Shown here: positions 27,364 to 36,998 of the stretch, in pieces
How positions within the stretch are numbered: the first letter of the stretch is position 1
Layout of the letters: each line of letters starts with the position of its first letter
NCBI RefSeq assembly: GCF_033955345.1
Contig: NZ_CP138332.1
Coordinates: 248,001 to 312,000 of the forward strand
Direction of reading: 5' to 3'
Length of the DNA stretch: 64,000 bases
Origin: Sphingobacterium bambusae
GTDB lineage: Bacteria; Bacteroidota; Bacteroidia; Sphingobacteriales; Sphingobacteriaceae
Notes under the pieces: generated by a model
Told to the model about the DNA's origin: nothing
Seen by the model: only the letters and a program-made list of their open reading frames with translations
The model's database searches: none
Translations under genes and position numbers: made by a program

Positions 27364-30300
27364 TTAGAATGTAAATTGTAGCGTGCCGACAACCGTGCGG
27401 AGCGGTGGCAGGGATAGCCCTTGTGATTCCGGATCAAAGCCCACATAGTCTGTCACGGTGAAGAGGTTGTGCCCCTGCACTTGCAGGCGAAGGTTTTTAA
27501 AACGCAAACGCTCGACAAAAGTCCCCTTGATGTCGTATGACAGGCTTACATTCTTAAGCCTGATAAAGGATGCATCTACAATACTGGCCGATGAATAGGT
27601 ATAGTTAGACCAAGCGGTGTAGGCATTGGTAAAATCTGCCGCCACCTGCAATTGCTCTGACGAACCTTGGCTCAGATAGTCCATTATGGGTGCTGCCGCA
27701 AAATTCGTCATGCCATAGCCCGGCGGGCTCCAAGACTGCGCCAATATGCTGCGGCCTTTTTGCTTGACAAATTGGAAGAGGAAATCCAACGTAAAGTTTT
27801 TGTAAGATATGGTATTGGAGAGCCCACCAAAATATTTGGGCAAGGTCGTGCCGGCTAGGTATCGATCGCCGAGGGCATAATCAACCAATCCGGTGCTGAT
27901 CTTTCCGTCTTCGTTAAAATCGCGGAAGGCTGGCAATCCCGTAGCTTCATCAAAACCTATATATTCATAGGCATATAGCGGGTTCATCGGGTGTCCGATC
28001 ACGAGTGATGAGGCGTAGGATGATGCCTTAATATTGGGATAATCGATCAGTTTATTCCGGTTCAGGGATAGGTTGAAGTCTGTGCGCCAACGGAACCCAT
28101 CACGTTGGATATTGGTGCTTGACAGCGTGAATTCCCAGCCTTTGTTTTCTACGAGTGCAGGAAAATTGGCCTGGTAACTGTTCCATCCGGTCTGCGGGCT
28201 CACCAATTGGTTAACAAGTTGATTGCCGGAGCGGTTGCGATAGAATGCGCCGGTAAAGGATAGGCGGTCTTCGAACAAGCCCAGCTCGAGAGCTGCCTCA
28301 AATTTTGCCGTTTGCTCCCAACGGAAGGTGTTGTTGGCCAAGCGAGCGGGTACGAGGCTGGTGACACCGTTGAAAACATAGGAACTGGAGCCGTAGGAAT
28401 CAAAGTATCCATAGTCGGCGATCTTGTCATTGCCCACCCAACCATAGCTGGAACGGATCTTGGCAAAACTGATCTGGGGAATAGATTTTAGGAAGTTTTC
28501 TTCGCTCATTATCCAGGCAGCACCCACAGAGCCAAAGTTTCCGAAACGTGCATTGGGTGCGAAACGGGACGAGCCATCGCGACGGAACGTTCCATTCACG
28601 ATATACTTGCCATCCCAATTGTAGTTTAGACGGCCAAATATCGATGAATACTTGTATTCGCTGCTACGCTTAGAGATACTCATGGTGCGGGCGCTGGCTA
28701 TGTTCTCCAAAAATTCATCGGAGGCAAAATCGTTGGCACTGATGTAAGATGGTTGGTTGGCCACACTGTGCTGCCAAGTAGACCCCAACATGGCGCTAAG
28801 CTTTCCTTTGGCAATATCCGTGCTATAATCTAGCTGTGGCTCTATCGAGTAGGTATCATTGACATTGTAGGCAAAGAAGCTATTGGACAAGCTGGTTGCC
28901 AAGCCCGGATCGAGGGCTGTTTTTGGCGTAAGACGCTTCTGGTCCATGTCCGATTTGCCATAGCCAAAGTTGGTCTTAAAATGAAGACCTTTCCAAAGGC
29001 GGTAGCCTAAGTTTAAGTTACCGATGAGGTTGGTCCCTTTATTTTTGACCACTTGGTTAAGCTGTGCCAATGGGTTGGCGGGCACGCCATAGCTTATTCC
29101 GCTCCAATATAGGCTGCCATCCTCATTGTACAAGGGGTAGTTTGGTGGCAGGTTGTAGGCTATCGATGTCTGATCAAGCAAAGCTACATTATTGTCATCT
29201 GCGGCATATATGGCCGAAAAGCCGAGGTTAAAGCGCTCATTGGCCGATTTGTGCTGCATATTAAAGTTTACAGCCGAGCGGTTGTAGCCTTGATCGCCGA
29301 TAAAGACATTGCCCTCTTTATGGAATGTTCCGCTTAACCTAAAATTGGTACGTTGGTCGCCACCGCTAATCGAGAGGTTTGCGTCGGTAGATTGCGCGGT
29401 ATTCCCGATGAGCAGCTTTTGAAAATCGGTGTAGGCCGTCTGATCCCAAGTGGTCAGGTCGAAAGCGTTTGTGCGTTCGGGTGTTGTATTGGCATTAGCC
29501 GCATTTGCGAAAGCTGTCCTACGCATAGCCAAGTATTGTTCGGTATTCATAGTTTCTACGAAATGGCTGACCTTGGCTACTCCATGCCGAAACAATCCAT
29601 CCACCTGTGTACGACCGGCTTTACCTTTTTTCGTGGTGATCAAGATAACACCGTTTGCAGCTCTAGATCCATATATCGCTGTGGCATCGGCATCCTTCAA
29701 GATATCGACACTTTCGATATCCATCGGGTTGATCAGATTCAGGGGACTGGCTCCTCCCGAAGGGGCATTTGCACCGTTGAGGCCCGCACCTACCGTTCCG
29801 TTTATGGCATCAGACAGATAGGGTACGCCATCCACCACGATCAATGGCGCATTTCTATCGATGGTGCTGCCGGCCGTGATCAGTGAGTTTTGTCCACGGA
29901 TGGTGAAGCGCATCGGGCTTCCGGGCAATCCATTGCTTTGTACAATCTGTACACCCGCGGCTCGCCCTTGCAGAGCATTAGCAAAGTTTGTTGCCGGCGT
30001 ATTCATAATCTCTTCGGCCTTTATGGATACTGTTGACCCCGTATTGTTTCTACGCGTAGTGGTACCGTATCCCACAACGATAACCTCGTCCAAATTAGCC
30101 TGGTCAAGTTGCAACTCCAACTTCATCAATGCATTGCGTTGGCTTTTTTGTGCCACATTTTTATACCCCAAGTAGCGAAACTCAAGGGTATAGGAATCAT
30201 CAACTACCCCGATATTAAAATAGCCGTTTTGATCGGTCTGCACGATATTTCCTGCTCGACGCACCGTTACAACTACACCTGCCAAAGGATTACCCTTTTC

Positions 30301-30777
30301 ATCGATCACAACGCCTGACTGCACAAAGCCATTTTGATTCACGCCCTCGGGTATACCATTGCCTATTGTAACATCTTCTCCTTTTTTCGGGTTTCTCAAT
30401 ACGATGTATTGATTGTCAACGAAGTCAAAGGTTAGTTGATAGCTTGATAGCAACTGCTTCACAACGGATTCCAAACTACCTTCGTAGTTGCCGTTAACCA
30501 AGTTTTTAGTCTTCATATGCCCGTCATTGTAGACAAAACGAACATCAGCTTTCGCTTCAAGCGTCTTAAGTGCTTGTTGTAGCGAAGTATTGGTAAACTT
30601 GACTTTTACACGTTCGCGTAACACTTGTGCCTGCGCAGCCGATATAAGTAAAAGGAAGAAGAATAGTAAGCAGAAACTTCTGCTTCGTGACAAACGCGCC
30701 TTCCGGCTCTGTAACTCGCTTTTTACGCTTGTTTTTACAGAAACATAACGCGTCCATGTCAAATTTTTTTTATACAT
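27364..30777 (-). CDS. SusC/RagA family TonB-linked outer-membrane protein with STN domain
   Basis: 1137 residues from the ATG at 30777 (MYKKNLTWTRYV); a start at 30816 would add 13 residues. A long signal region is followed by an STN signalling domain (about residues 55-110, KFTNTSLQQALKTLEAKADVRFVY), a carboxypeptidase-like beta-sandwich (about 145-225), the plug with the SusC signature around VVVGYGTTTRRNNTGS and GSRAANGVILITTKKG, and a C-terminal barrel ending in VVGTLQFTF. The STN domain and the upstream ECF sigma and FecR genes indicate trans-envelope regulation by substrate. It imports the ligand captured by SusD, powered by TonB. Confidence 0.96.
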   Translation of the reverse strand: MYKKNLTWTRYVSVKTSVKSELQSRKARLSRSRSFCLLFFFLLLISAAQAQVLRERVKVKFTNTSLQQALKTLEAKADVRFVYNDGHMKTKNLVNGNYEGSLESVVKQLLSSYQLTFDFVDNQYIVLRNPKKGEDVTIGNGIPEGVNQNGFVQSGVVIDEKGNPLAGVVVTVRRAGNIVQTDQNGYFNIGVVDDSYTLEFRYLGYKNVAQKSQRNALMKLELQLDQANLDEVIVVGYGTTTRRNNTGSTVSIKAEEIMNTPATNFANALQGRAAGVQIVQSNGLPGSPMRFTIRGQNSLITAGSTIDRNAPLIVVDGVPYLSDAINGTVGAGLNGANAPSGGASPLNLINPMDIESVDILKDADATAIYGSRAANGVILITTKKGKAGRTQVDGLFRHGVAKVSHFVETMNTEQYLAMRRTAFANAANANTTPERTNAFDLTTWDQTAYTDFQKLLIGNTAQSTDANLSISGGDQRTNFRLSGTFHKEGNVFIGDQGYNRSAVNFNMQHKSANERFNLGFSAIYAADDNNVALLDQTSIAYNLPPNYPLYNEDGSLYWSGISYGVPANPLAQLNQVVKNKGTNLIGNLNLGYRLWKGLHFKTNFGYGKSDMDQKRLTPKTALDPGLATSLSNSFFAYNVNDTYSIEPQLDYSTDIAKGKLSAMLGSTWQHSVANQPSYISANDFASDEFLENIASARTMSISKRSSEYKYSSIFGRLNYNWDGKYIVNGTFRRDGSSRFAPNARFGNFGSVGAAWIMSEENFLKSIPQISFAKIRSSYGWVGNDKIADYGYFDSYGSSSYVFNGVTSLVPARLANNTFRWEQTAKFEAALELGLFEDRLSFTGAFYRNRSGNQLVNQLVSPQTGWNSYQANFPALVENKGWEFTLSSTNIQRDGFRWRTDFNLSLNRNKLIDYPNIKASSYASSLVIGHPMNPLYAYEYIGFDEATGLPAFRDFNEDGKISTGLVDYALGDRYLAGTTLPKYFGGLSNTISYKNFTLDFLFQFVKQKGRSILAQSWSPPGYGMTNFAAAPIMDYLSQGSSEQLQVAADFTNAYTAWSNYTYSSASIVDASFIRLKNVSLSYDIKGTFVERLRFKNLRLQVQGHNLFTVTDYVGFDPESQGLSLPPLRTVVGTLQFTF

Positions 30778-30905
30778 TTGATAGGTTAATTTGTTGAGTA
30801 AAATTAATAAGACCAAGATTTTTGCGGGGGTGTTGCGAGCATCTCCGCATTCTTATTTCTTAAGGTTGTTAGTTCATTTGTGTTTAGGGTTGATGTATTA
30901 TCGCA

Positions 30906-31916
30906 TTAAAAACAGCCTCCTCCTGTTAGTCTTATCGTATTGTCTGTCACTTTAAAATCGGCGTTGATCGATAAACTGAGTAATTTCAGTGATTTCTCTA
31001 GCGATTGATCGGTTAGGTCGGCCGTTACCTTACAGGATTTATATTCGCCAGTGTATCCTTCAAAGGATACATTAAACTTTTCCTCAAAACGTTTCATGAT
31101 GTCTTCTACCGGTTCGGACACGAAATTCATGTCGTACTCGGTTCCCGCCGTCAACGTAGCCAGCTGCGCATCGGGTAGTGTGATGGATGGTTTACCCCAT
31201 TCATCGGCTTTTGAGCGCAATGTTTCGTTAGCCTCTACTTTGTAGGCTTTTGCTTTGCCCATCCCTACCCCTTTTTTGGTTACTTCTACTGTTCCAGTCA
31301 GTACAGCCAGATCCAGCTCTCCGGTCTTCGGATCAACTTTCAGGTTGAAACTAGTACCTAATACTTTGGTGCTGTAGTCGGCCGCACGAATGATAAAAGG
31401 CCTGTCTTTGTCTTTACTGACCTCAAACAGGGCTTCGCCGATGAGTTCCACCTCGCGGATGCGCGAACCAAAGGCTTCCGGATACTTCAATTTGCTGTCG
31501 CCTTTAAGCCATACAATGGTTTGATCGGGCAATATGATTTTCTTGATTTGCTGTGCGGTGGATGCTGCAGAAATTATCTCTCCAGTTTTCCCTAACTCTG
31601 TACGAAAATAGGGCGAAAGCGTAAAGAACAATAAAATAGCGGCGGCCGCTGCTGCCACCCAACCTAGCTGTCGCAGGTTTCTACGCTTGCCAGTCTGCAC
31701 CACCTCAGACTCCATGACATCCCTTACCTGCGCATACATTCGCTCTTTGAGCGCTGGTTCATCATCGCCATACCATTCCAGTTCCGCCGGCAACTCCTCA
31801 TCATACCATGCGTTGAGCATGGCCTGCTCATCTGCTGTGAGCGAACCGGACTTCCATTTTAGGATCAAAAACTTAATATTTTCTGGAATGTTGGCCATTC
31901 TGATCTGTTTGTTCAT
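30906..31916 (-). CDS. FecR-family anti-sigma factor
   Basis: 336 residues. The N-terminal cytoplasmic anti-sigma part (about 1-75) is followed by a membrane helix (LGWVAAAAAAILLFFTL, about 84-100). The FecR periplasmic domain spans about 120-220 (EVELIGEALFEVSKDKDRPFIIRA), and a C-terminal STN-interacting DUF4974 domain covers about 265-330. All expected parts are present, in contrast to the short FecR-like protein at 12133. A second ATG at 31898 is possible. Lies between the ECF sigma gene and susC on the same strand, so it controls SusCD expression. Confidence 0.95.
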   Translation of the reverse strand: MNKQIRMANIPENIKFLILKWKSGSLTADEQAMLNAWYDEELPAELEWYGDDEPALKERMYAQVRDVMESEVVQTGKRRNLRQLGWVAAAAAAILLFFTLSPYFRTELGKTGEIISAASTAQQIKKIILPDQTIVWLKGDSKLKYPEAFGSRIREVELIGEALFEVSKDKDRPFIIRAADYSTKVLGTSFNLKVDPKTGELDLAVLTGTVEVTKKGVGMGKAKAYKVEANETLRSKADEWGKPSITLPDAQLATLTAGTEYDMNFVSEPVEDIMKRFEEKFNVSFEGYTGEYKSCKVTADLTDQSLEKSLKLLSLSINADFKVTDNTIRLTGGGCF

Positions 31917-32018
31917 ATATATAGCGTGTAAAAATGGAGGGACTACGTACGCGAAAAAATATTATTTTTATTTTTTCTTTATATTCACAATCAAAAGCAT
32001 AACGAAAGATCGATAATC

Positions 32019-32591
32019 TTACAAAAAAAACAACACATTGAATTTTTGTAGCGCTGTTTTAATGACACGCACGGCCTTGCTGATTTGCGTTTCAACGGTG
32101 CGGTGCGAAATATCCAGTTCTTGAGCAATCTGCTTGGCCGACAAGCCATCTTCTCGGCTCATTTTGAAGATCAAACGACATTTATCCGGTAATCCATCAA
32201 CGATATCACGGATCTCGAGCTCAAGTTCGTGCAGCTCCATGCGCCCCATCTCGCTATCATCAATAGGCTGCTGCATGGGCAGCACATTATCCAACGAGAG
32301 ATGCACCGATTGCTTTACATAACTATCAATAAAGCTGAGTATCTCGTAGCGCAATGCGCTGTATACATAGGCTTGAAATGTACCTCGTAGATTGATATTA
32401 TTTCTCCTACGCCAAAGATTGATAAAGAGTGTTTGTACCACTTCTTCGGCATCACTTTGGTTATCGAGTTTATGCAGGGATTTCTTAATAAGATTCAGCC
32501 AATAGCGATCATAAAGCAACGCGAACGCAGCACAGCTCCCTTGCTGGCACAAGAGAAGCAATTCTTCGTCAGATTGTTCGGCTAAATTCAC
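32019..32591 (-). CDS. ECF RNA polymerase sigma-70 factor, FecI-like, for the SusCD locus
   Basis: 190 residues from a GTG at 32591, chosen because AAGGA lies just upstream and the length then fits the family. An in-frame TTG at 32660 would add 23 residues with no homologous content. Sigma region 2 (about 15-85, with QSDAEEVVQTLFINLWRRR) and region 4 (about 120-180, SAKQIAQELDISHRTVETQISKA) are clear. Regulates the SusCD locus together with the FecR protein encoded downstream. Confidence 0.92.
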   Translation of the reverse strand: MNLAEQSDEELLLLCQQGSCAAFALLYDRYWLNLIKKSLHKLDNQSDAEEVVQTLFINLWRRRNNINLRGTFQAYVYSALRYEILSFIDSYVKQSVHLSLDNVLPMQQPIDDSEMGRMELHELELEIRDIVDGLPDKCRLIFKMSREDGLSAKQIAQELDISHRTVETQISKAVRVIKTALQKFNVLFFL

Positions 32592-32984
32592 GTTTTCCTT
32601 ATTTGAGCGTGTGTAAATATAGAGAATGTTTTGTAATGTACCTTCAAGCAAACTTTTCAAATACGAATAATCCCAATACCATCACCCAAACATCTCCTCC
32701 GCTATTTATTAGATTCCGAAGTAATGACGTAAGAAGGTAAATAGGCGTGAAGAACCATTAAATTCAAATATTTTTGCACAAATATTTATTTTACACTATT
32801 TTTTGAAAAAAAATGTATAATTTAAGAGCTTGTACCAGTACATCCATCATGCAAAAAATGCAGCATATAGCAATACAACTAGCCTATCCACGAAAAGGGA
32901 CATGCAAGCTAACGTTTACTGCCTTATTGCCTCCATACCATTACGACATATTGAACCATGCTATTTTTGTATAAAACAAGAACA
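32592..32984. other. Divergent intergenic region, promoters only
   Basis: About 390 bp, strongly AT-rich, between the ECF sigma gene (minus) and the next gene (plus). It should contain both promoters; TATATTTA near the sigma gene resembles the Bacteroidota -7 element TAnnTTTG. I see no gene or stable RNA. Confidence 0.4.
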
Positions 32985-34199
32985 ATGAAACACCTTATAT
33001 CCATTTTTTCAATAAGCTTACTATCTTTTGCATCAGTCGCTCAAGACACCGTATTAAATTCCCTTGCCAACGAATACAAGCAGATTGTGCATCACGTTGA
33101 TGGACACTTCGAAGGAGAGGCATGGTCAACGCTATTAAACGAAGTTCGCGCGCATAACCACGTATTAATCGGCGAAGATCACCACATTAACGAGGTTTTA
33201 GATTTTACACAGGCTATTGCTGAACATGGAACGTTTGACAACTACATTACGGAGTCTGACCAAGCTACTTTAAGAAGACTGGAGGCGCTAAAAACATTGG
33301 ATAGCGAACAGTATAGAAAGAAAATAACACCCTTCAGGGAATATCTTGGCTTTTACGGTTTTGAAAAAGATAATGCATTACTCGATTTTTTTTGGAAAGA
33401 GGGCACACAGACTTTCGGTATCGATCAGGTCCTCCTTAACGGCGACGTCTTTTTGTATGATCAATTAATGGAGCTGGCGCAAACAGAACAAGCCAAGCTT
33501 CGCTATCAAAAATTGAAGAATCGATCTTTAAAAAATTGGATGATCTATAAAAAAAATCCCAATCAGACCCCGCCTTACAACTTTGATTCCATTCCACTAC
33601 TTTTTGACGCCGAGTTAGCACAACAGCTCAACGAGCTGCTTCTTTCCGCTAGCTCGTTTAAGGAGCGTGAAATATTGGAAGAACTACTATTGAGCAACGA
33701 TATCTATAGTCTCGCTGCCACGCCGGGGAAAGAGTACGATTCGCATGAAAAGCGAATTTCGGCGATGAAGAAAAAACTAATAATGCTCTACCCATCGCTT
33801 AGAGATAAGCGTAACCTCTATAAATTTGGTGCTAATCATTTGACGAAGTTTAAGAGTATAGGGCAAAATATGCCCGATGTGGGAAATCTAGTATACAATT
33901 TGGCAGATAGCGAAGAAGGAACGTCGCTACACCTTGCTATCATTCAAAAGCAGGGCGAGGCTGGATCTCTTTTTGAAGATAAGCAACAAACAAATGGCCT
34001 CTCCTTCTTAAAACCATTTTACGATCTATTTACCGAAACGCATGCTAGCGGCGACTGGCTTATGTTTGATCTACAAAAAATCAATCAAGCGTTGCGGAAG
34101 CAAAAAATAATATTGGAATCTACAGCGCTCAGAAATTATCTTGAAGGTTACGACTTTTTGATCATCTTTCCGCATGCTACTGCACAGAAAAAGCTATAA
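32985..34199 (+). CDS. Exported hypothetical protein, possibly EreA/ChaN-like (TIKI-type) fold
   Basis: 404 residues from the ATG at 32985, which gives a clean signal peptide (MKHLISIFSISLLSFASVAQ); an ATG at 32958 adds nine residues that weaken it. The mature part has LIGEDHHINEVLDF (about residues 62-75), GTQTFGIDQV and, near the end, DWLMFDLQ. A GE-x-H-x-x-x-E pattern near the N-terminus is typical of the EreA/ChaN/TIKI-like group, which includes esterases, haem-binding proteins and proteases. This match is weak and function is not assigned. Lies alone between divergent and tandem genes. Confidence 0.65.
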   Translation: MKHLISIFSISLLSFASVAQDTVLNSLANEYKQIVHHVDGHFEGEAWSTLLNEVRAHNHVLIGEDHHINEVLDFTQAIAEHGTFDNYITESDQATLRRLEALKTLDSEQYRKKITPFREYLGFYGFEKDNALLDFFWKEGTQTFGIDQVLLNGDVFLYDQLMELAQTEQAKLRYQKLKNRSLKNWMIYKKNPNQTPPYNFDSIPLLFDAELAQQLNELLLSASSFKEREILEELLLSNDIYSLAATPGKEYDSHEKRISAMKKKLIMLYPSLRDKRNLYKFGANHLTKFKSIGQNMPDVGNLVYNLADSEEGTSLHLAIIQKQGEAGSLFEDKQQTNGLSFLKPFYDLFTETHASGDWLMFDLQKINQALRKQKIILESTALRNYLEGYDFLIIFPHATAQKKL

Positions 34200-34383
34200 T
34201 TAAGAACACTGCGCAGCTTAGTTATAGATTTCTTATTCTCGACATCACATTTCATAAGTCAGAGGCAGCGAATTGTAAATACAGGGAACAGTAATATTTA
34301 TTAACGCCTAATTTAGGATAAAGGAAAATGGAATAGCTAAAGGGTAAGTAAACAAGATGTATTGTGTAGAAATTATGATTGAA

Positions 34384-35454
34384 ATGAAGCATCGACAATG
34401 CAGGCTCCTCGCGATACTGTTATTTTTCGTGCCGTTCTATCTGCATGCAAATATGGCACAGCCCTATTTTGAGGGCTCGCATAATGCCGCACTGTATGGC
34501 CACAAAAACTGCAGTGTGCTAAGGGAAGTTATAGACATCGACGTCCGAAAAGATTCCCTTGAAGATCATCTTTATACCGTTTTTAAAGTGCACTACCACC
34601 TGCAATCGAACAACGAAGTAGACCTACCGCTTCTATTTCTTGCGTTGTCTTGGTCGGACACCCATGTTATAAAGGTTAACGGAAAAACTATTTCCCACCT
34701 GCCGTTGACGACTGCTAACGTTCAAGAGTTTCCTTTTATTACCAAAGGTAGAATGGAGAATAAAGAACAGTTTTATCAAGCTGCCTATAGCAAAAACGAA
34801 TCCATCACCGTAAAACTAAAAGATCTGCTCTATTTTAAGGCTCCACTGCATAAAGGGACGAATGACATCTATATTGAGTATCGCGCAGATTTCGGCTTTC
34901 AAACCTATGGCTTTCTGAAAAATTATAGGCTTAAGTATTCACTCTATCCTTCGAAATTTTGGCAATCTTTTGGCCCTATAGCCGTCAACTTACACCTGAA
35001 CGGCTTGGCAGAAATCACCCAGTCGAACCTTGGAAAGGCAAAAATAGAAAATGATGTGGTGAAATGGCAGTTATCGTCTTTTGACAACAATCTGGACATC
35101 ACGATCAACCATCGCACCAATCTTCTCGGCAAAGCCCTTTTGTTGATCCAGCCGATCGGCATGGCTACATTGGCTTTCATTGGCTTATCCATTGCCCACG
35201 CCATGCTATTTAAGCGATTCAAGCGAACGAGAAATTGGATATTTTGGCTAGGCATTTTTGTACTTCCTGCGCTTTTCTATACCATTTTCCTTTTTTCTTA
35301 TGATGTCATAGATCATGTCCTTGGCTATTCCTCGCGGCATGGCTACGTGTTTCTCTCTGTAGTTACCTATCCGCTATTGGTCATCGTGTATGGACTTTTA
35401 TTCGCGATATGGAAGCGAAAACATCGTAATAATGAAAGTCCTATACTGTCTTAA
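34384..35454 (+). CDS. Hypothetical exported membrane protein
   Basis: 356 residues from the ATG at 34384, chosen because it gives a signal peptide (MKHRQCRLLAILLFFVPFYL, then HAN); an upstream in-frame ATG at 34357 is possible. About 225 residues of extracytoplasmic beta-rich domain are followed by three C-terminal membrane helices (about 250-275, 285-310, 325-348) and a basic tail. No family recognised. It lies 184 bp after the preceding gene on the same strand and ends 12 bp before a palindromic repeat element. Confidence 0.65.
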   Translation: MKHRQCRLLAILLFFVPFYLHANMAQPYFEGSHNAALYGHKNCSVLREVIDIDVRKDSLEDHLYTVFKVHYHLQSNNEVDLPLLFLALSWSDTHVIKVNGKTISHLPLTTANVQEFPFITKGRMENKEQFYQAAYSKNESITVKLKDLLYFKAPLHKGTNDIYIEYRADFGFQTYGFLKNYRLKYSLYPSKFWQSFGPIAVNLHLNGLAEITQSNLGKAKIENDVVKWQLSSFDNNLDITINHRTNLLGKALLLIQPIGMATLAFIGLSIAHAMLFKRFKRTRNWIFWLGIFVLPALFYTIFLFSYDVIDHVLGYSSRHGYVFLSVVTYPLLVIVYGLLFAIWKRKHRNNESPILS

Positions 35455-35466
35455 GTCGGAACAAAA

Positions 35467-35616
35467 GAGGCTGTCAAAAAGTGATTAAATTTCCTCATCG
35501 CGAGAAGGAGGAACGACGATGACACAATCTTATAAAATAAAACTGCAGATTGCTTCGTCATACTTCCTCGCGATGACGCATTTTGAAGCTAATCGATCAG
35601 CTTTTTAGACGGCCTC
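35467..35616. repeat. 150-bp imperfect palindromic element (REP/MITE-like)
   Basis: The ends are inverted copies: GAGGCTGTCAAAAAG at the left and CTTTTTAGACGGCCTC at the right. Inside, TCATCGCGAGAAGGAGG pairs with CCTCGCGATGACG in inverted orientation. The inner core resembles the cgtcattgcgaggaa-type dispersed repeat found in many bacterial genomes. It lies between the stop of one gene and the stop of the convergent sigma-54 regulator gene, the usual site for such repeats, where it may also act as a terminator. Confidence 0.8.
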
Positions 35617-35651
35617 AATAAAAGGTTGGAATGTAAAAGAAGCTGATCAGC

Positions 35652-36998
35652 CTACTTTAAGCCGTATTCCTCCAGCTTACGATAAAGCGTAGATAATCCA
35701 ATTTCTAACAAACGTGCGGTTTCGGTTTTGTTACCGCCTGTAAGGTCCCATACCTTGCGAATATGTGCGCGCTCCATTGCGGCAAGCGAGAAGATGGAAG
35801 AACCGGAAGCTGTCTGCCCCATTAAATGGGTAATTTCCTGCGGTAGGTCTTCGATCTGCAGCTCATTGCCGGGCGCCGTTATGACGCTACGCTCTACCAC
35901 GTTTTTTAGCTCCCTCACGTTCCCCTTCCAATTGTAAAGCTGCAAATGCTCTACATAGGCCTTGCTGAGTGTTAATTCCTTCCTCCCGATCTTCATCGCA
36001 AAACTCTGGGCAAAGACATTCGCCAATTGGGGAATATCACCTGCTCTTTCGCGCAGGGCGGGAAGCCGCAGTTGGAATGTCGATAGCCTGTAGTAGAGAT
36101 CAGGCCGAAAATGCCCATTATCGATCTCTGTTTCCAAAATCCTATTGGTTGCGGCAATTACTCTGATATCCACTTTACTAACGCGTGTATCCCCAATTTT
36201 CAGGTATTCGCCCGATTCGAGTAAGCGCAACAATTTAGCTTGGAGATCAATGGCCATTTCACCGATCTCATCCAGAAACAACGTACCCTTGTCCGCCTCT
36301 TCGACCAATCCCTTTTTGTCTGCCAGCGCTCCCGTAAAAGCTCCCGCGCGGTATCCAAACAGCTCGCTTTCCAGCAGTTCCCTGCTGAAGGCCGAACAGT
36401 TGATGGCCACAAAGTTTCGATTCTGTCGCTGGCTAGCGAAATGTATTGCATTCGCAAAAACCTCCTTTCCGGTGCCGGTTTCTCCGAGCAATAGCACCGA
36501 CGTTTCCAAAGGTGCTACCTTTTTTGAAAGTTCAATTGCCTTGAGCAGCAGTGGCGCGCTGCCAAGGATATTTTCAAAAGCATACTTTTTAAAAGCCTTC
36601 GCTTCGAGCTGCGCTACGCGTTTTGCAAGCGTCACTTTCTCTGAGGCGCGGTGAAGCAGGGGAATGATCTTTTGGTTATCGTCACCCTTTGTCAAGTAAT
36701 CAAAAGCTCCTGACTTGATGGCCGACACCCCATCGGGAATGTTTCCAAAGGCCGTAAACAAGATGACCTCAGAAAATGGTTGCAGCTGTTTTATTGTTTC
36801 TATAAAGTGCAATCCGCTACCATCCGGTAGTTTGACGTCGCAAAGCACCACATCTACATCCTGTTGCTTAAGGATCGTGCGTGCCGATTTCAGACTTTCT
36901 GCTTCCAACACCTGAAAGCCTTCCCCCTCCACTCCTATTATCCTGCCCACCAATTGACGAAGCTTCTGTTCGTCATCTATTATCAAAACCTTGCTCAT
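35652..36998 (-). CDS. Sigma-54-dependent response regulator (NtrC family) of the kdp operon
   Basis: 448 residues. A receiver domain (1-~120) has the phospho-acceptor Asp in VVLCDVKLPDG. An AAA+ domain (about 140-375) has Walker A GETGTGKE, the sigma-54 contact loop GAFTGA and Walker B GTLFLDEIG. A C-terminal Fis-type helix-turn-helix (about 405-448, KTETARLLEIGLSTLYRKL) follows. It should activate a sigma-54 promoter from an upstream enhancer. Overlaps the histidine-kinase gene by 4 bp and ends the kdp operon, replacing the usual OmpR-type KdpE. The palindrome at 46463-46479 is a plausible binding site. Confidence 0.95.
   Translation of the reverse strand: MSKVLIIDDEQKLRQLVGRIIGVEGEGFQVLEAESLKSARTILKQQDVDVVLCDVKLPDGSGLHFIETIKQLQPFSEVILFTAFGNIPDGVSAIKSGAFDYLTKGDDNQKIIPLLHRASEKVTLAKRVAQLEAKAFKKYAFENILGSAPLLLKAIELSKKVAPLETSVLLLGETGTGKEVFANAIHFASQRQNRNFVAINCSAFSRELLESELFGYRAGAFTGALADKKGLVEEADKGTLFLDEIGEMAIDLQAKLLRLLESGEYLKIGDTRVSKVDIRVIAATNRILETEIDNGHFRPDLYYRLSTFQLRLPALRERAGDIPQLANVFAQSFAMKIGRKELTLSKAYVEHLQLYNWKGNVRELKNVVERSVITAPGNELQIEDLPQEITHLMGQTASGSSIFSLAAMERAHIRKVWDLTGGNKTETARLLEIGLSTLYRKLEEYGLK

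Noticed and set aside
35467..35616. CRISPR-like repeat
   Set aside because: It is a single palindrome without regularly spaced repeat units or cas genes.
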